Assembly: GCF_014648915.1 (NCBI RefSeq)
Contig: NZ_BMSA01000010.1
Location: 124,001-188,000 of the forward strand
DNA from: Streptomyces phaeofaciens
GTDB lineage: Bacteria > Actinomycetota > Actinomycetes > Streptomycetales > Streptomycetaceae
Reading direction: 5' to 3'
DNA: 64,000 nt
A model generated the notes under the pieces. It was not told the origin of the DNA. It did not search any database and worked only from the letters and a program-made list of their open reading frames with translations. Shown one piece after another: positions 41,920 through 49,694 of the stretch. Numbering within the stretch: the first letter of the stretch is position 1; the number at the start of each line of letters is the position of its first letter. A program made the translations under genes and the position numbers.

Positions 41920-42230
41920 ACGCGACGGTGACGGCGATCCTGGTGCTGGCGGTCGGCACGTACGCCTTCCGGCTGGTCGGGCCGGCGCTGCACGGGCGGG
42001 TCGAACTGCCGGACCGGCTGCGGGAACTGCTGGCGGCCGGTGCGGTGGTCCTGCTGGTCGCGCTGCTGGCGACGGGCGCGCTGACCGAGGCCGGCGGCTT
42101 CGCCGGATGGGCGCGGCCGGCCGGGGTGCTGGCCGGGGCGCTCCTGGCGTGGAGGCGGGCGCCGTTCGCGGTGGTGGTGCTCGGCGCGGCCGGGGTGGCG
42201 GCGGCGCTGCGGGCGGCCGGGGTGGCGTAG
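41916..42230 (+). CDS. azlD: AzlD-family exporter small subunit
   Basis: Partner of AzlC, 104 aa with three to four helices; family signature GTYAFRLVGPALHGRVELPDRLRELLA. Typical length. ATG overlaps the azlC stop. Confidence 0.9.
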   Translation: MNATVTAILVLAVGTYAFRLVGPALHGRVELPDRLRELLAAGAVVLLVALLATGALTEAGGFAGWARPAGVLAGALLAWRRAPFAVVVLGAAGVAAALRAAGVA

Positions 42231-42268
42231 CGCCCGGTTGTCGGTGCGGGCCGCTAGCGTCCCGGCCC

Positions 42269-42916
42269 ATGACAGCCTCCGACTTCCTCACCACCACCCG
42301 CACCTTCTACGACGCCGTCGCCGACGACTACGCCGAGCACTTCCGGGACGTGCTCACCGTGTCACCGGTGGACCGCGCCCTGCTCGTCGCGTTCGCCGAA
42401 CTCGTCGGCGAGGGCAGGCGGGTGGCCGACCTCGGATGCGGACCCGGGCGGGTGACGGGGTTCCTGGCCTCGCTGGGGCTGGCGATCTCCGGTCTCGACC
42501 TCTCGGAGTCGATGCTGGCGATCGCGCGCCGCGAGAACCCGGGAATCCGGTTCGAGCGGGGCTCGATGCTGAGCCTCGACGGACACGGGGACGGCTCACT
42601 CGACGGGGTGGTCTCCTGGTACTCCTCGATCCACACCCCGGTGGACGCGCTGCCCGCGCTCTTCGCCGAGTTCCACCGGGTGCTCGCGCCGGGCGGGCCG
42701 CTGCTGCTCGCCTTCCAGGTCGGTGACGAGCCCCGCCGCCACGAGCGGCCCTGGGGCCACGCGGTCACCCTCGACTTCCAGCGCCGCCGGCCCGAGCGGA
42801 TCACCGAGCTGCTCGCCGCGGCCGGGTTCGCGCCGCTCTCGTGCACCGTGCGGGAGGCCGATCCCGAGCACGGGGAGTCGACCCCGCACGCCTTCCTGAT
42901 CGCCCGCAAGCCCTGA
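42269..42916 (+). CDS. Class I SAM-dependent methyltransferase
   Basis: A 215-aa methyltransferase of unknown substrate. The SAM-binding loop is VADLGCGPGRVTGFLASLG, followed by ISGLDLSESMLAIARREN and LDGVVSWYSSIHTP. ATG 42269 has no ribosome site, but TAGCGT (42255-42260) sits 9 nt before it, so the transcript is probably leaderless. It starts 38 nt after azlD. Confidence 0.88.
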   Translation: MTASDFLTTTRTFYDAVADDYAEHFRDVLTVSPVDRALLVAFAELVGEGRRVADLGCGPGRVTGFLASLGLAISGLDLSESMLAIARRENPGIRFERGSMLSLDGHGDGSLDGVVSWYSSIHTPVDALPALFAEFHRVLAPGGPLLLAFQVGDEPRRHERPWGHAVTLDFQRRRPERITELLAAAGFAPLSCTVREADPEHGESTPHAFLIARKP

Positions 42917-42938
42917 CCCCGAAAGGATCCACGAGCCC

Positions 42939-43358
42939 GTGTCCATGTGGCTGAACCTCGCCAAGACCGACCCCGCCCGGCTGCGCGAGGCCCGCGAGAA
43001 CCCCGAACTGATCGACGCCCTCTTCTCCGACGACGACGACAACGAGGAGGCCGCGACCCTGCACGGGGAGGACTACCGCACGCTCGCCGAGGTCGCCGAG
43101 GGCCGGGCGGCGGCCGAGGAGGGCTCGGCGGACTGGACGAGCGCCTACCCCTGGCTGGCCCGCGCGACCGGCCACGGCTGCGAGACCGTCGACGAGTACG
43201 ACGTCGGCTACGGCCCCGCGTTCCTGCTCACCCCGGACGAGGTCCGCCAGGTCGCGGACGGGCTCGAACGGGAGGGCTGGGCCCCCTTCCTGGAGCTGGG
43301 CCCGTACTACGCGGAGGCCGCCACCGAGGGCAAGGGCATGATCGGCGGAATCAGCTGA
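42939..43358 (+). CDS. DUF1877 (YfbM-like) protein
   Basis: A 139-aa soluble acidic protein matching the YfbM/DUF1877 layout: an N-terminal helix that ends in DALFSDDDDNEE, GYGPAFLLTPDEVRQVADGLE, and a C-terminal tyrosine-containing strand. The biochemical role is not known for the family. GTG 42939 was chosen because GAAAGGA lies 11 nt upstream. It follows the methyltransferase after 22 nt and is closed by a terminator. Confidence 0.75.
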   Translation: MSMWLNLAKTDPARLREARENPELIDALFSDDDDNEEAATLHGEDYRTLAEVAEGRAAAEEGSADWTSAYPWLARATGHGCETVDEYDVGYGPAFLLTPDEVRQVADGLEREGWAPFLELGPYYAEAATEGKGMIGGIS

Positions 43359-43364
43359 CCCCAC

Positions 43365-43394
43365 GGGCCCACGGGTTCACGGACGCGTGGGCCC
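43365..43394. terminator. Bidirectional terminator
   Basis: GGGCCCACG (43365-43373) and CGTGGGCCC (43386-43394) form a 9-bp stem with a 12-nt loop between the convergent DUF1877 and KstD-like genes. Confidence 0.75.
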
Positions 43395-43400
43395 ACCGCC

Positions 43401-45176
43401 CTACAGGGCACCGGCGAGGTCGAGGGCCGCGATGTACCCGAAGGTCATCGCGGGCCCGATCGTCGAGCCCGCGCCGGCGTAGCTGTGGCCCATCACGGCG
43501 GCGCTGGCGTTCCCGGCGGCGTACAGGCCCGGGATCACCGAGCCGTCGGCCCGCAGCACGCGGGCCCGCGCGTCCGTGCGCAGTCCGCCCTTGGTGCCGA
43601 GGTCGCCGGGGACGATCCGGAAGGCGTAGTACGGAGGCAGCCACAGCGGCGCCAGGCAGGAGTTCGGCAGGACCGTGGGGTCCGTGTAGTAGTGGTCGTA
43701 GGCGCTGTCGCCGCGCCGGAAGTCGGTGTCCTTGCCGCGCAGGGCGAGGGAGTTGAAGCGGTCGACGGTGGAGCGCAGGGCGGCGGCCGGGACGCCGATG
43801 GCGGCGGCCAGGGCGTCCAGGGTCCACGCCTTGTGGGCGGCGCCCGAGGAGTACCAGTCGGCGGGGAGCACGAAGGTCGGGGCGATGTCCTTGAAGAGGT
43901 AACGGTTGCGGTAGTTCTGGTCGACGATCAGCCAGGCCGGGATGTCCGGGTCGGTCGGGTCGCGGTCGTACATGGTGTGCACGACGTCGCTGTACGGGGC
44001 GGCCTCGTTGACGAACCGGGCGCCGGCCCGGTTCACCAGCAGGCCGCCGGGCAGGGTGCGTTCGGCGAGGCAGAAGTAGGGCTCGCCGGGGAGCGGGATC
44101 GCCGGGCCCCACCAGGCGTCGTCCATCAGCGCGACCGATCCGCCCGCCCGTTGCCCGGCCCGGATCCCGTCGCCGGTGTTCTCCCGCGCCCCGACCGTCC
44201 ACTCGGTCCCGATCGGCTGCCGCTGGTACTGCGCCCGCATCGCCGCGTCGTGCTCGAAGCCGCCGGAGCCGACGACGACCCCGCGCCGGGCCCGGACGAG
44301 ACCCGTGGCGCCGTCCCGGGTGACGACGGCCCCCGTGACCGCGCCCCCTTCGACGTGCAGGTCGGTGAGCGGGGTGTTCAGCCACACCGGCACCTGGGCG
44401 GCCAGCAGTCCGGCGCGCAGGCCGGCGGCCAGCGACTGCCCCATGGTGAGCGGCTTCTGCCCGAGCAGGGCCGCCCTGGTGCCGCGCGCCAGGCACTCGG
44501 TGGCGACGGCGGCGCCCTTCACGGTGACGGCGGCCAGCGCCAGCCACTTGTAGTCGGCGCTGAAGACGACCATCCCCGCCGGGACCGCCAGGTACGGCGG
44601 GTTGAGGCGGGCGAGTTCGGCGCCGAGGACGTTCCCGTCGAGCTGGTCGGGCTCCACGGACCGCCCGTTCGGCAGCCCGCCCGGCAGTTCGGGGTAGTAG
44701 TCGCTGTACCCCTCCATCCAGCGGAACCGCAGCGGGCTGTTGCCCATGACGAAGGAGAGCATGGCGGGCCCGTGGGCGAGGAACGCGGCCTGCCGGTCGG
44801 CGGGGACGTCCGGGCCGACGACGGCGGCGAGATACGTGGCGGCCTTCGCGGGCGTGTCCGGCACCCCGGCCGCGAGGAGCACGGAGTTGTTCGGGATCCA
44901 GATCCCGGCCCCGGAGCGGGCGGCGGAGCCCCCGAAGGTGGCCGCCTTCTCGACGACCACGCAGCTCAGGCCCCGTTTCGCCGCCGTCAGCGCGGCGGTC
45001 ATCCCGGCGGCTCCCGAGCCGATCACGACGACGTCGTAGGTGCCGAGGACCGGAAGGTCGGCGGCGGTGGCCGCCGTCAGCGGGGCGGCGGCGAGGGCGA
45101 GACCCGCGCCCGCACCCGCGCCGAGGACGGTTCTACGGGCCGGGTGACGTCTCACAGGATCCGCGCTGGTGACCAT
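43401..45176 (-). CDS. Tat-exported 3-ketosteroid dehydrogenase-like flavoprotein
   Basis: FAD-dependent oxidoreductase, 591 aa, resembling 3-oxosteroid delta-1-dehydrogenases and fumarate-reductase-like enzymes. The N-terminus has a twin-arginine signal (HPARRTVLGAGAGAG) ending near TAATAADLP. The FAD site is VVVIGSGAAGMTAALTAAKRG, and the C-terminus GSTIGPAMTFGYIAA is characteristic of the KstD group. Steroid is only one possible substrate; no steroid catabolism genes are nearby, and export makes a periplasmic redox role possible. A large unannotated reading frame on the other strand is a codon-bias artefact. Confidence 0.8.
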   Translation of the reverse strand: MVTSADPVRRHPARRTVLGAGAGAGLALAAAPLTAATAADLPVLGTYDVVVIGSGAAGMTAALTAAKRGLSCVVVEKAATFGGSAARSGAGIWIPNNSVLLAAGVPDTPAKAATYLAAVVGPDVPADRQAAFLAHGPAMLSFVMGNSPLRFRWMEGYSDYYPELPGGLPNGRSVEPDQLDGNVLGAELARLNPPYLAVPAGMVVFSADYKWLALAAVTVKGAAVATECLARGTRAALLGQKPLTMGQSLAAGLRAGLLAAQVPVWLNTPLTDLHVEGGAVTGAVVTRDGATGLVRARRGVVVGSGGFEHDAAMRAQYQRQPIGTEWTVGARENTGDGIRAGQRAGGSVALMDDAWWGPAIPLPGEPYFCLAERTLPGGLLVNRAGARFVNEAAPYSDVVHTMYDRDPTDPDIPAWLIVDQNYRNRYLFKDIAPTFVLPADWYSSGAAHKAWTLDALAAAIGVPAAALRSTVDRFNSLALRGKDTDFRRGDSAYDHYYTDPTVLPNSCLAPLWLPPYYAFRIVPGDLGTKGGLRTDARARVLRADGSVIPGLYAAGNASAAVMGHSYAGAGSTIGPAMTFGYIAALDLAGAL

Positions 45177-45243
45177 GTCCGTGTTCCCCTTCGTCCGACG
45201 GGGACCGGAATGTCGCGCGGGGGTCTTGTGAAGTCAAGGGCCG

Positions 45244-45282
45244 TGCGGCGGGCGCGGCCCCGAAGTGGGCCCACCCGCCGCA
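45244..45282 (-). terminator. Terminator after the cyclophilin gene
   Basis: TGCGGCGGG (45244-45252) and CCCGCCGCA (45274-45282) with a 21-nt, partly self-paired loop, 17 nt beyond the cyclophilin stop. Confidence 0.65.
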
Positions 45283-45298
45283 GCGCGCCTCAGACGTC

Positions 45299-45796
45299 TC
45301 AGACGGTGCCGGAGGCCGAGATGGTGACCTTGGCCTTGGTGCGGCCGGACTGGCTGCCCAGGCCCTCGATCTTCTTCACGAGGTCCATGCCCTCGACGAC
45401 CTCGCCGAAGACGACGTGCTTGCCGTCCAGCCAGGAGGTCACGATGGTCGTGATGAAGAACTGCGAGCCGTTGGTGTTCTTGCCCGCGTTGGCCATGCTC
45501 AGCAGACCCGGCTTGGTGTGCTTGAGCTGGAAGTTCTCGTCCGCGAACTTCTCGCCGTAGATGCTCTTGCCGCCGGTGCCGTCACCGCGGGTGAAGTCAC
45601 CGCCCTGGAGCATGAAGTCCGGGATGACACGGTGGAAGGACGAACCGGCGTAGCCGAAGCCGTGCTTGCCGGTGGCCAGCTCGCGGAAGTTGGTGGCGGT
45701 CTTGGGCACGACGTCGTCGTAGAGCTTGAAGACGATGCGCCCGGCGGGCTCGTCGTTGATGGTGATGTCGAAGTACACGTTGCTGTTGTCGCTCAT
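45299..45796 (-). CDS. Peptidyl-prolyl cis-trans isomerase (cyclophilin)
   Basis: Cytoplasmic protein-folding isomerase, 165 aa, typical length. The cyclophilin active-site stretch FHRVIPDFMLQGGDFTRGDG and SMANAGKNTNGSQFFI are intact, with the catalytic Arg and the substrate-binding Phe/Met/Gln. ATG 45796 (MSDNSNVYFDITI) was preferred over ATG 45811 because it gives the standard N-terminus. Neither has a strong ribosome site. Confidence 0.92.
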   Translation of the reverse strand: MSDNSNVYFDITINDEPAGRIVFKLYDDVVPKTATNFRELATGKHGFGYAGSSFHRVIPDFMLQGGDFTRGDGTGGKSIYGEKFADENFQLKHTKPGLLSMANAGKNTNGSQFFITTIVTSWLDGKHVVFGEVVEGMDLVKKIEGLGSQSGRTKAKVTISASGTV

Positions 45797-45853
45797 GGGT
45801 CCATGATTCATCGATTCGGCCCCGTATCGGTAATCGGCGCGGTGAGCGGCCTG

Positions 45854-46282
45854 CTACGGCAGCTCCAGCTCCGCCCAGACCGTCTTTCCGACCGCCCGCT
45901 CGGTCACCCCCCAGACCCTGGCCAGCACCGTGACGATCACCAGCCCCCGGCCGCCCTCCGCCGCCGGGTCCGTCACGATCCGCAGCCGACGGTCGCCCCG
46001 CGTGTCACTCACCTCGACACGCAGCGTGTCCTCGGCGAGGAGCAGCAGCCGCAGCTCGAAGTCCCGGCCCGGCACGCGCCCGTGCGTGACCGCGTTCGCG
46101 GCGAGCTCCGCGACGACCTGCTGCGCGGCCCGGCCGGCCTCGCCGTCGTACGGATGCCCCCAGGCCATGAGCTGCTGCGCGACCAGCCGGCGGGCCAGGC
46201 GGGCGCCGCGCGGGGTGGAGCTGAGCCGCAGGATCGTCTCACCGAGGGGGGTGGAGATCTGGGTGGAGATTTCGGAGTTCAC
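45854..46282 (-). CDS. RsbW-like ATPase-fold regulator of WhiJ-type module
   Basis: A 142-aa HATPase-fold protein of the anti-sigma kinase group. N-box ELAANAVTHG, G1 VSDTRGDRRLRIV and G2 EGGRGLVIVTVL are present. It is divergent from an XRE/DUF5753 gene that is followed by a DUF397 gene; this trio recurs dozens of times in Streptomyces genomes (for example around whiJ). It probably helps set the activity of its neighbour regulator. GTG start at 46282. Confidence 0.88.
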   Translation of the reverse strand: MNSEISTQISTPLGETILRLSSTPRGARLARRLVAQQLMAWGHPYDGEAGRAAQQVVAELAANAVTHGRVPGRDFELRLLLLAEDTLRVEVSDTRGDRRLRIVTDPAAEGGRGLVIVTVLARVWGVTERAVGKTVWAELELP

Positions 46283-46415
46283 CTGACCGAGCGTGGTCGG
46301 TTGTATCTACCCTGGCCAGGGGCGACTTGGCGACTCTGCGTAATCGTACGGCTGCGGCGGGGCAGGCGTACGGGCCGTCGTCCGGGACCACGAAGGCGTG
46401 GAGGCGGTGGCGTAC

Positions 46416-47273
46416 GTGACGGATGAACGCAGGCCGGAGACACCGGCGGAGGCCGACGGCACGACGGGGCTGCTGACGGCCCTGGGCAAGATGCTGAAGC
46501 TTCTGCGGGAGCGGGCGGGGCTGACGCAGAAGGAGTTCGGCGAGAAGGTGGGGTACGGGCCGGACGCGATCTCGGCGATGGAGAGGGGGGTGCGGACGAT
46601 CCGGCCGGAGGTTTTGGAGAAGGCGGACGAGTTGTTGAACGCCGGGGGTCTGCTTCTCCAGGCGGTGCCTGAGCTGCGGGAGGCGATGTCCCGGGTGCGG
46701 ACTCGGCATCCGGAGTGGTACCGCAGTTATGCGGCACTGGAGGCGGAGGCGGTTGAGCTGCACTTCTATGCCAACCAGGCCATGCCTGGGCTGTTGCAGA
46801 CCGAGGACTACGCCTATGCAGTGTTCCGCCAACGCCGCCCCTTCCTCAGCGAGGAGACCATCGAGAAGCGCGTCGCGGACCGGCTCTCCCGCCAGCAGAT
46901 CTTCGACGGATGGCCCCCACCGATCGTGAGCTACGTCATCGAGGAGGTTCTCCTGGATCGGCCGATTGGCGGACTGGCCATCTTCAAAGGGCAGTTGGAG
47001 AATCTGCTGCGGGTTGGCGGCCTACGGAACGTCGAAATCCAGGTGATGCCGACGCGACGCGAGAAGCACCCCAACTTGGACAGCGCGTTCAATTTGCTGA
47101 CTCCCAAGGCACACGGGCAAGTGGCATACACGGAGGCTCAGGGGCACCCCCGGCTGATCACCGATCCAGAAGAGGTCAGGAAGATCGCGGACCGCTATGG
47201 TTTCATGCGCGCGCTGGCACTCAACCCCATGGAGTCCCGCAACTTGATCGAAGGGAAGCTGGTGGAGCTATGA
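46416..47273 (+). CDS. WhiJ-like XRE regulator with DUF5753
   Basis: A 285-aa DNA-binding regulator. The helix-turn-helix is in LTQKEFGEKVGYGPDAISAMERG (near residue 45), followed by the DUF5753 domain characteristic of WhiJ/AbaA-type Streptomyces regulators (LHFYANQAMPGLLQTEDYAYAV, NVEIQVMPTRREKH). Start set to GTG 46416 with GGAGG 11 nt upstream; earlier GTG codons at 46398 and 46407 lack a suitable site. It overlaps the DUF397 gene by ATGA. Part of this gene family is copied as a degenerate fragment at 49316-49425. Confidence 0.87.
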   Translation: MTDERRPETPAEADGTTGLLTALGKMLKLLRERAGLTQKEFGEKVGYGPDAISAMERGVRTIRPEVLEKADELLNAGGLLLQAVPELREAMSRVRTRHPEWYRSYAALEAEAVELHFYANQAMPGLLQTEDYAYAVFRQRRPFLSEETIEKRVADRLSRQQIFDGWPPPIVSYVIEEVLLDRPIGGLAIFKGQLENLLRVGGLRNVEIQVMPTRREKHPNLDSAFNLLTPKAHGQVAYTEAQGHPRLITDPEEVRKIADRYGFMRALALNPMESRNLIEGKLVEL

Positions 47274-47458
47274 GCAGCGAGGACCTCGCCTGGTTCAAGT
47301 CCAGCTACAGCAGCGGTGAGGGCGGCGAATGCCTCGAAGTCGCCACCTGCCCCGAAGCCATCCACATCCGCGACTCCAAGAACCCCGAGGGCGCGGTCCT
47401 CACCCTCTCCCCCGCCGCCTGGGCCGGCTTCCTCAGCCGCTCCGCGGTCACCAACTGA
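47270..47458 (+). CDS. DUF397 small protein
   Basis: A 62-aa partner of WhiJ-type regulators: WFKSSYSSGEGGECLEVA and IHIRDSKNPEG ... LTLSPAAWAGFL are the family signatures. It is translationally coupled to the XRE gene. Members are thought to antagonise the paired XRE protein. Confidence 0.92.
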   Translation: MSSEDLAWFKSSYSSGEGGECLEVATCPEAIHIRDSKNPEGAVLTLSPAAWAGFLSRSAVTN

Positions 47459-47539
47459 CCCAGCCGTGAACCCGATCGGCCCCGATCGACAAGTCTGAGT
47501 GAACGCTGTCCTTTTCCTCAGACCACACGGGGCCCGTCC

Positions 47540-48196
47540 ATGACTGATTCGCTGTGCCGTCCCTCCCCAGGGGGCGGCACGTCCGGTGGCGACACCGCGC
47601 CGGCGGACACCGCGCTGATCGCGGCGTCGCTCGACGAACCCGAGCGCTTCGCGGTGCTGTTCGACCGCCACGCGCCCACCATCCACCGGTACGTCGCCCG
47701 GCGGCTCGGTGCGGACGCGGCCGACGACGTCACCGCCGAGACCTTCCTGACGGCCTTCCGGATCCGGGCCCGCTACGACAGCGAGCGGGCCGGGGTGCGC
47801 CCCTGGCTGCACGGCATCGCGGCCAAGCTGATCAGCCGGCACCGCCGGGAAGAGGTCAGGGCGCTGCGGCTGCTCGCCCGTACCGGCCAGGACCCGGTGG
47901 CCGAGAGCTGGACCGACTCCGCCGACGACTGGGTGGCCGCGCAGGCCGCCTCCCGGCCGCTCGCGAAGGCCCTGGCCAAGCTCTCCGAGGGCGACCGGCA
48001 CGCGCTGCTGCTCTTCGCCTGGGCCGACTTCACGTACCAGGAGATCGCCGAGGCCCTCGACATCCCCGTCGGAACGGTCCGGTCCCGGCTCAACCGGGCC
48101 CGCCGCAAGCTGCGCGCCACGGCAGACGTGGTCAGCCCCCTCACCGAACCGGCCGACCCGTTCGGACCGCACGTACCCGAAGGCGACCTGGCATGA
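47540..48196 (+). CDS. ECF-type RNA polymerase sigma factor
   Basis: Extracytoplasmic-function sigma factor, 218 aa. Region 2 is FDRHAPTIHRYVARRLGADAADDVTAETFL and region 4 is the helix-turn-helix TYQEIAEALDIPVGTVRSRLNRARRKL (each given in part). No classical anti-sigma factor adjoins it; instead it overlaps by ATGA a membrane protein that may take that role. Target promoters cannot be read from the window. Confidence 0.88.
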   Translation: MTDSLCRPSPGGGTSGGDTAPADTALIAASLDEPERFAVLFDRHAPTIHRYVARRLGADAADDVTAETFLTAFRIRARYDSERAGVRPWLHGIAAKLISRHRREEVRALRLLARTGQDPVAESWTDSADDWVAAQAASRPLAKALAKLSEGDRHALLLFAWADFTYQEIAEALDIPVGTVRSRLNRARRKLRATADVVSPLTEPADPFGPHVPEGDLA

Positions 48197-49263
48197 ACGA
48201 GCTGGACGAACCGACCGCCGAGCTGCCCGCCGTCCGTGCCATGCGGGCCGACGCCCCCCTCCCCGACAGCGACCGCCTCGCACCCGCCCGCGCCCGGCTG
48301 AGCACGGCGTTCCAGAAGGAGGCCCGGCCATCCACCGCAGCGACCGCTCCGCGCCCCCGGCGCCGACTCGTCCTGATCGCCGTCGCGGCGACCGCGGCCC
48401 TGGCCGTCACCGGGGGCCTGATCGCCGTCCGATCCGACGACGGCACGCCGACCACGACCACCGCCGAGCGCAGGACTGGCCCTCAGGTGTTGTCCGCGCA
48501 GGCCTCCGCCGCCACCCTCGAACTGGCCGCCGCCACCGTGGAGAAGATCGGCACCCCCGAGCCCGGACCCAAGCAGTGGGTGTACGAGAAGAGCACGGTC
48601 CTGGGCGACAACGGTTCGTCCTCGGAGCAGTGGACCCGCTGGGACGGGACCGGTGAGGCACGTCTGCCCGGCATCCCGGGCACGGGCAGCATCAAGGACT
48701 TCGACCCGAACAAGCTCCAGGTCTGGTACGGGCCCAACCAGGAGGAGAAGTGGAAGGAGGAGGGCTACGACGACCGCTCGCAGCGCCAGTTCTACCGCTT
48801 CCTCAAGACCCTCCCGAGCGACCCCGACCGCATGATGAAGGCGATCCGCAAGGAACACGCGATCGGTGACATCGAGGGCGAGACGGCGGCGCAGCGCGAC
48901 TGGCGGGAGATCGACGTCCTGTACCGCTCCGTCCTGATCCCGCCGAACGCCCAGGCGGGCCTCTTCCGGGCGCTCGCAAAGATCGACGGCGCCCGGGTGG
49001 AGACGGGCATCAAGGATCCGATCGGGCGCCCGGCGATCGGTGTGAAGGTGCACTACGGCGAGCCCACCCCTTCGGGCTACCAGGGCAAGCAGGAGATCTA
49101 CTTCGACCCGGAGACGTACGCGTACCTGGGAGAGATCTCGACCGCCGCACCCATGGAAGCCCCGCCCTTCGAGGAGGACCTCACGATGGCGCCCGAGGAC
49201 TTGGTCATGACCAGCGTGCGCAACGCCTGGGGGGTCGTGGACAAGCCCGGCGAGCGCCCGTAG
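48193..49263 (+). CDS. Membrane protein of the CU044_5270 type, coupled to ECF sigma
   Basis: A 356-aa protein with a disordered cytoplasmic N-terminus (about 60 residues), a single membrane helix (LVLIAVAATAALAVTGGLIAV) and a large extracellular domain with WVYEKSTVLG and IGRPAIGVKVHYG. Such proteins regularly follow ECF sigma factors in actinomycetes, and the N-terminal 55 residues could bind the sigma factor. It is translationally coupled to the sigma gene. The anti-sigma role is inference. Confidence 0.75.
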   Translation: MNELDEPTAELPAVRAMRADAPLPDSDRLAPARARLSTAFQKEARPSTAATAPRPRRRLVLIAVAATAALAVTGGLIAVRSDDGTPTTTTAERRTGPQVLSAQASAATLELAAATVEKIGTPEPGPKQWVYEKSTVLGDNGSSSEQWTRWDGTGEARLPGIPGTGSIKDFDPNKLQVWYGPNQEEKWKEEGYDDRSQRQFYRFLKTLPSDPDRMMKAIRKEHAIGDIEGETAAQRDWREIDVLYRSVLIPPNAQAGLFRALAKIDGARVETGIKDPIGRPAIGVKVHYGEPTPSGYQGKQEIYFDPETYAYLGEISTAAPMEAPPFEEDLTMAPEDLVMTSVRNAWGVVDKPGERP

Positions 49264-49276
49264 CCCGCTACCCCTC

Positions 49277-49425
49277 CCGCACCGCCTCCACCGCCTCCCA
49301 GACGTCCACGTCGGGGAGGCGGTCGAGCTGCACCGCTATGCCAACAACGCCGTGCGCGGGCTCCTTCGGACCAAGGACCACGCCCACCCGTGTTCGCCAA
49401 GCGGCGACCGTTCTCACCGGAGACC
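49277..49425 (+). pseudogene. Chimeric scar: HEAT-gene 3' end joined to a WhiJ-like gene fragment
   Basis: Bases 49277-49327 copy the 3' end of the HEAT gene at 51384 (opposite strand; 39 of 40 bases identical, then a 9-nt deletion). Bases 49316-49425 are a degenerate copy (about three quarters identical) of the DUF5753 part of the regulator at 46746-46859, with at least one indel. The two meet in GAGGCGGTCGAG, a 12-bp word that both parents share almost exactly, so this is a microhomology junction. Nothing here can be translated as an intact protein. Confidence 0.75.
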
Positions 49426-49694
49426 GGACACACCCGGAAGCCAACACGGCGACCCATATGCCTGAAGCATTACGCAATGATTCACCGATCAATCATTGTT
49501 GTCACGTCCGACCGAACCTCAACTTTCACTCAACCATTCACAGAATCTCCCCGTAAGACGCTGTCCGCACATAGGATCGACTCCGTTCCAAATCGAAGAA
49601 GTGCGGTGGTGACTGACCACTCCGTCACACTTCCGTCGATTTACTTGCAGCGCATCACGCCCACTCGGGCCGCCATCTGAACAACGGGGGATTT
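49426..49694. other. AT-richer intergenic stretch before the islet's first gene
   Basis: No gene is supported. Base composition shifts visibly toward A/T (TTCACCGATCAATCATTG, ACCATTCACAGAATC). It presumably holds the promoter of the secreted protein that starts at 49695, with GGGGGA before its GTG. Confidence 0.45.

Noticed and set aside
49268..49492. Small minus-strand gene at the islet edge
   Set aside because: Its only family-like part is the copied tail of the HEAT gene, and it crosses into the WhiJ-like fragment; a pseudogene scar explains it better.
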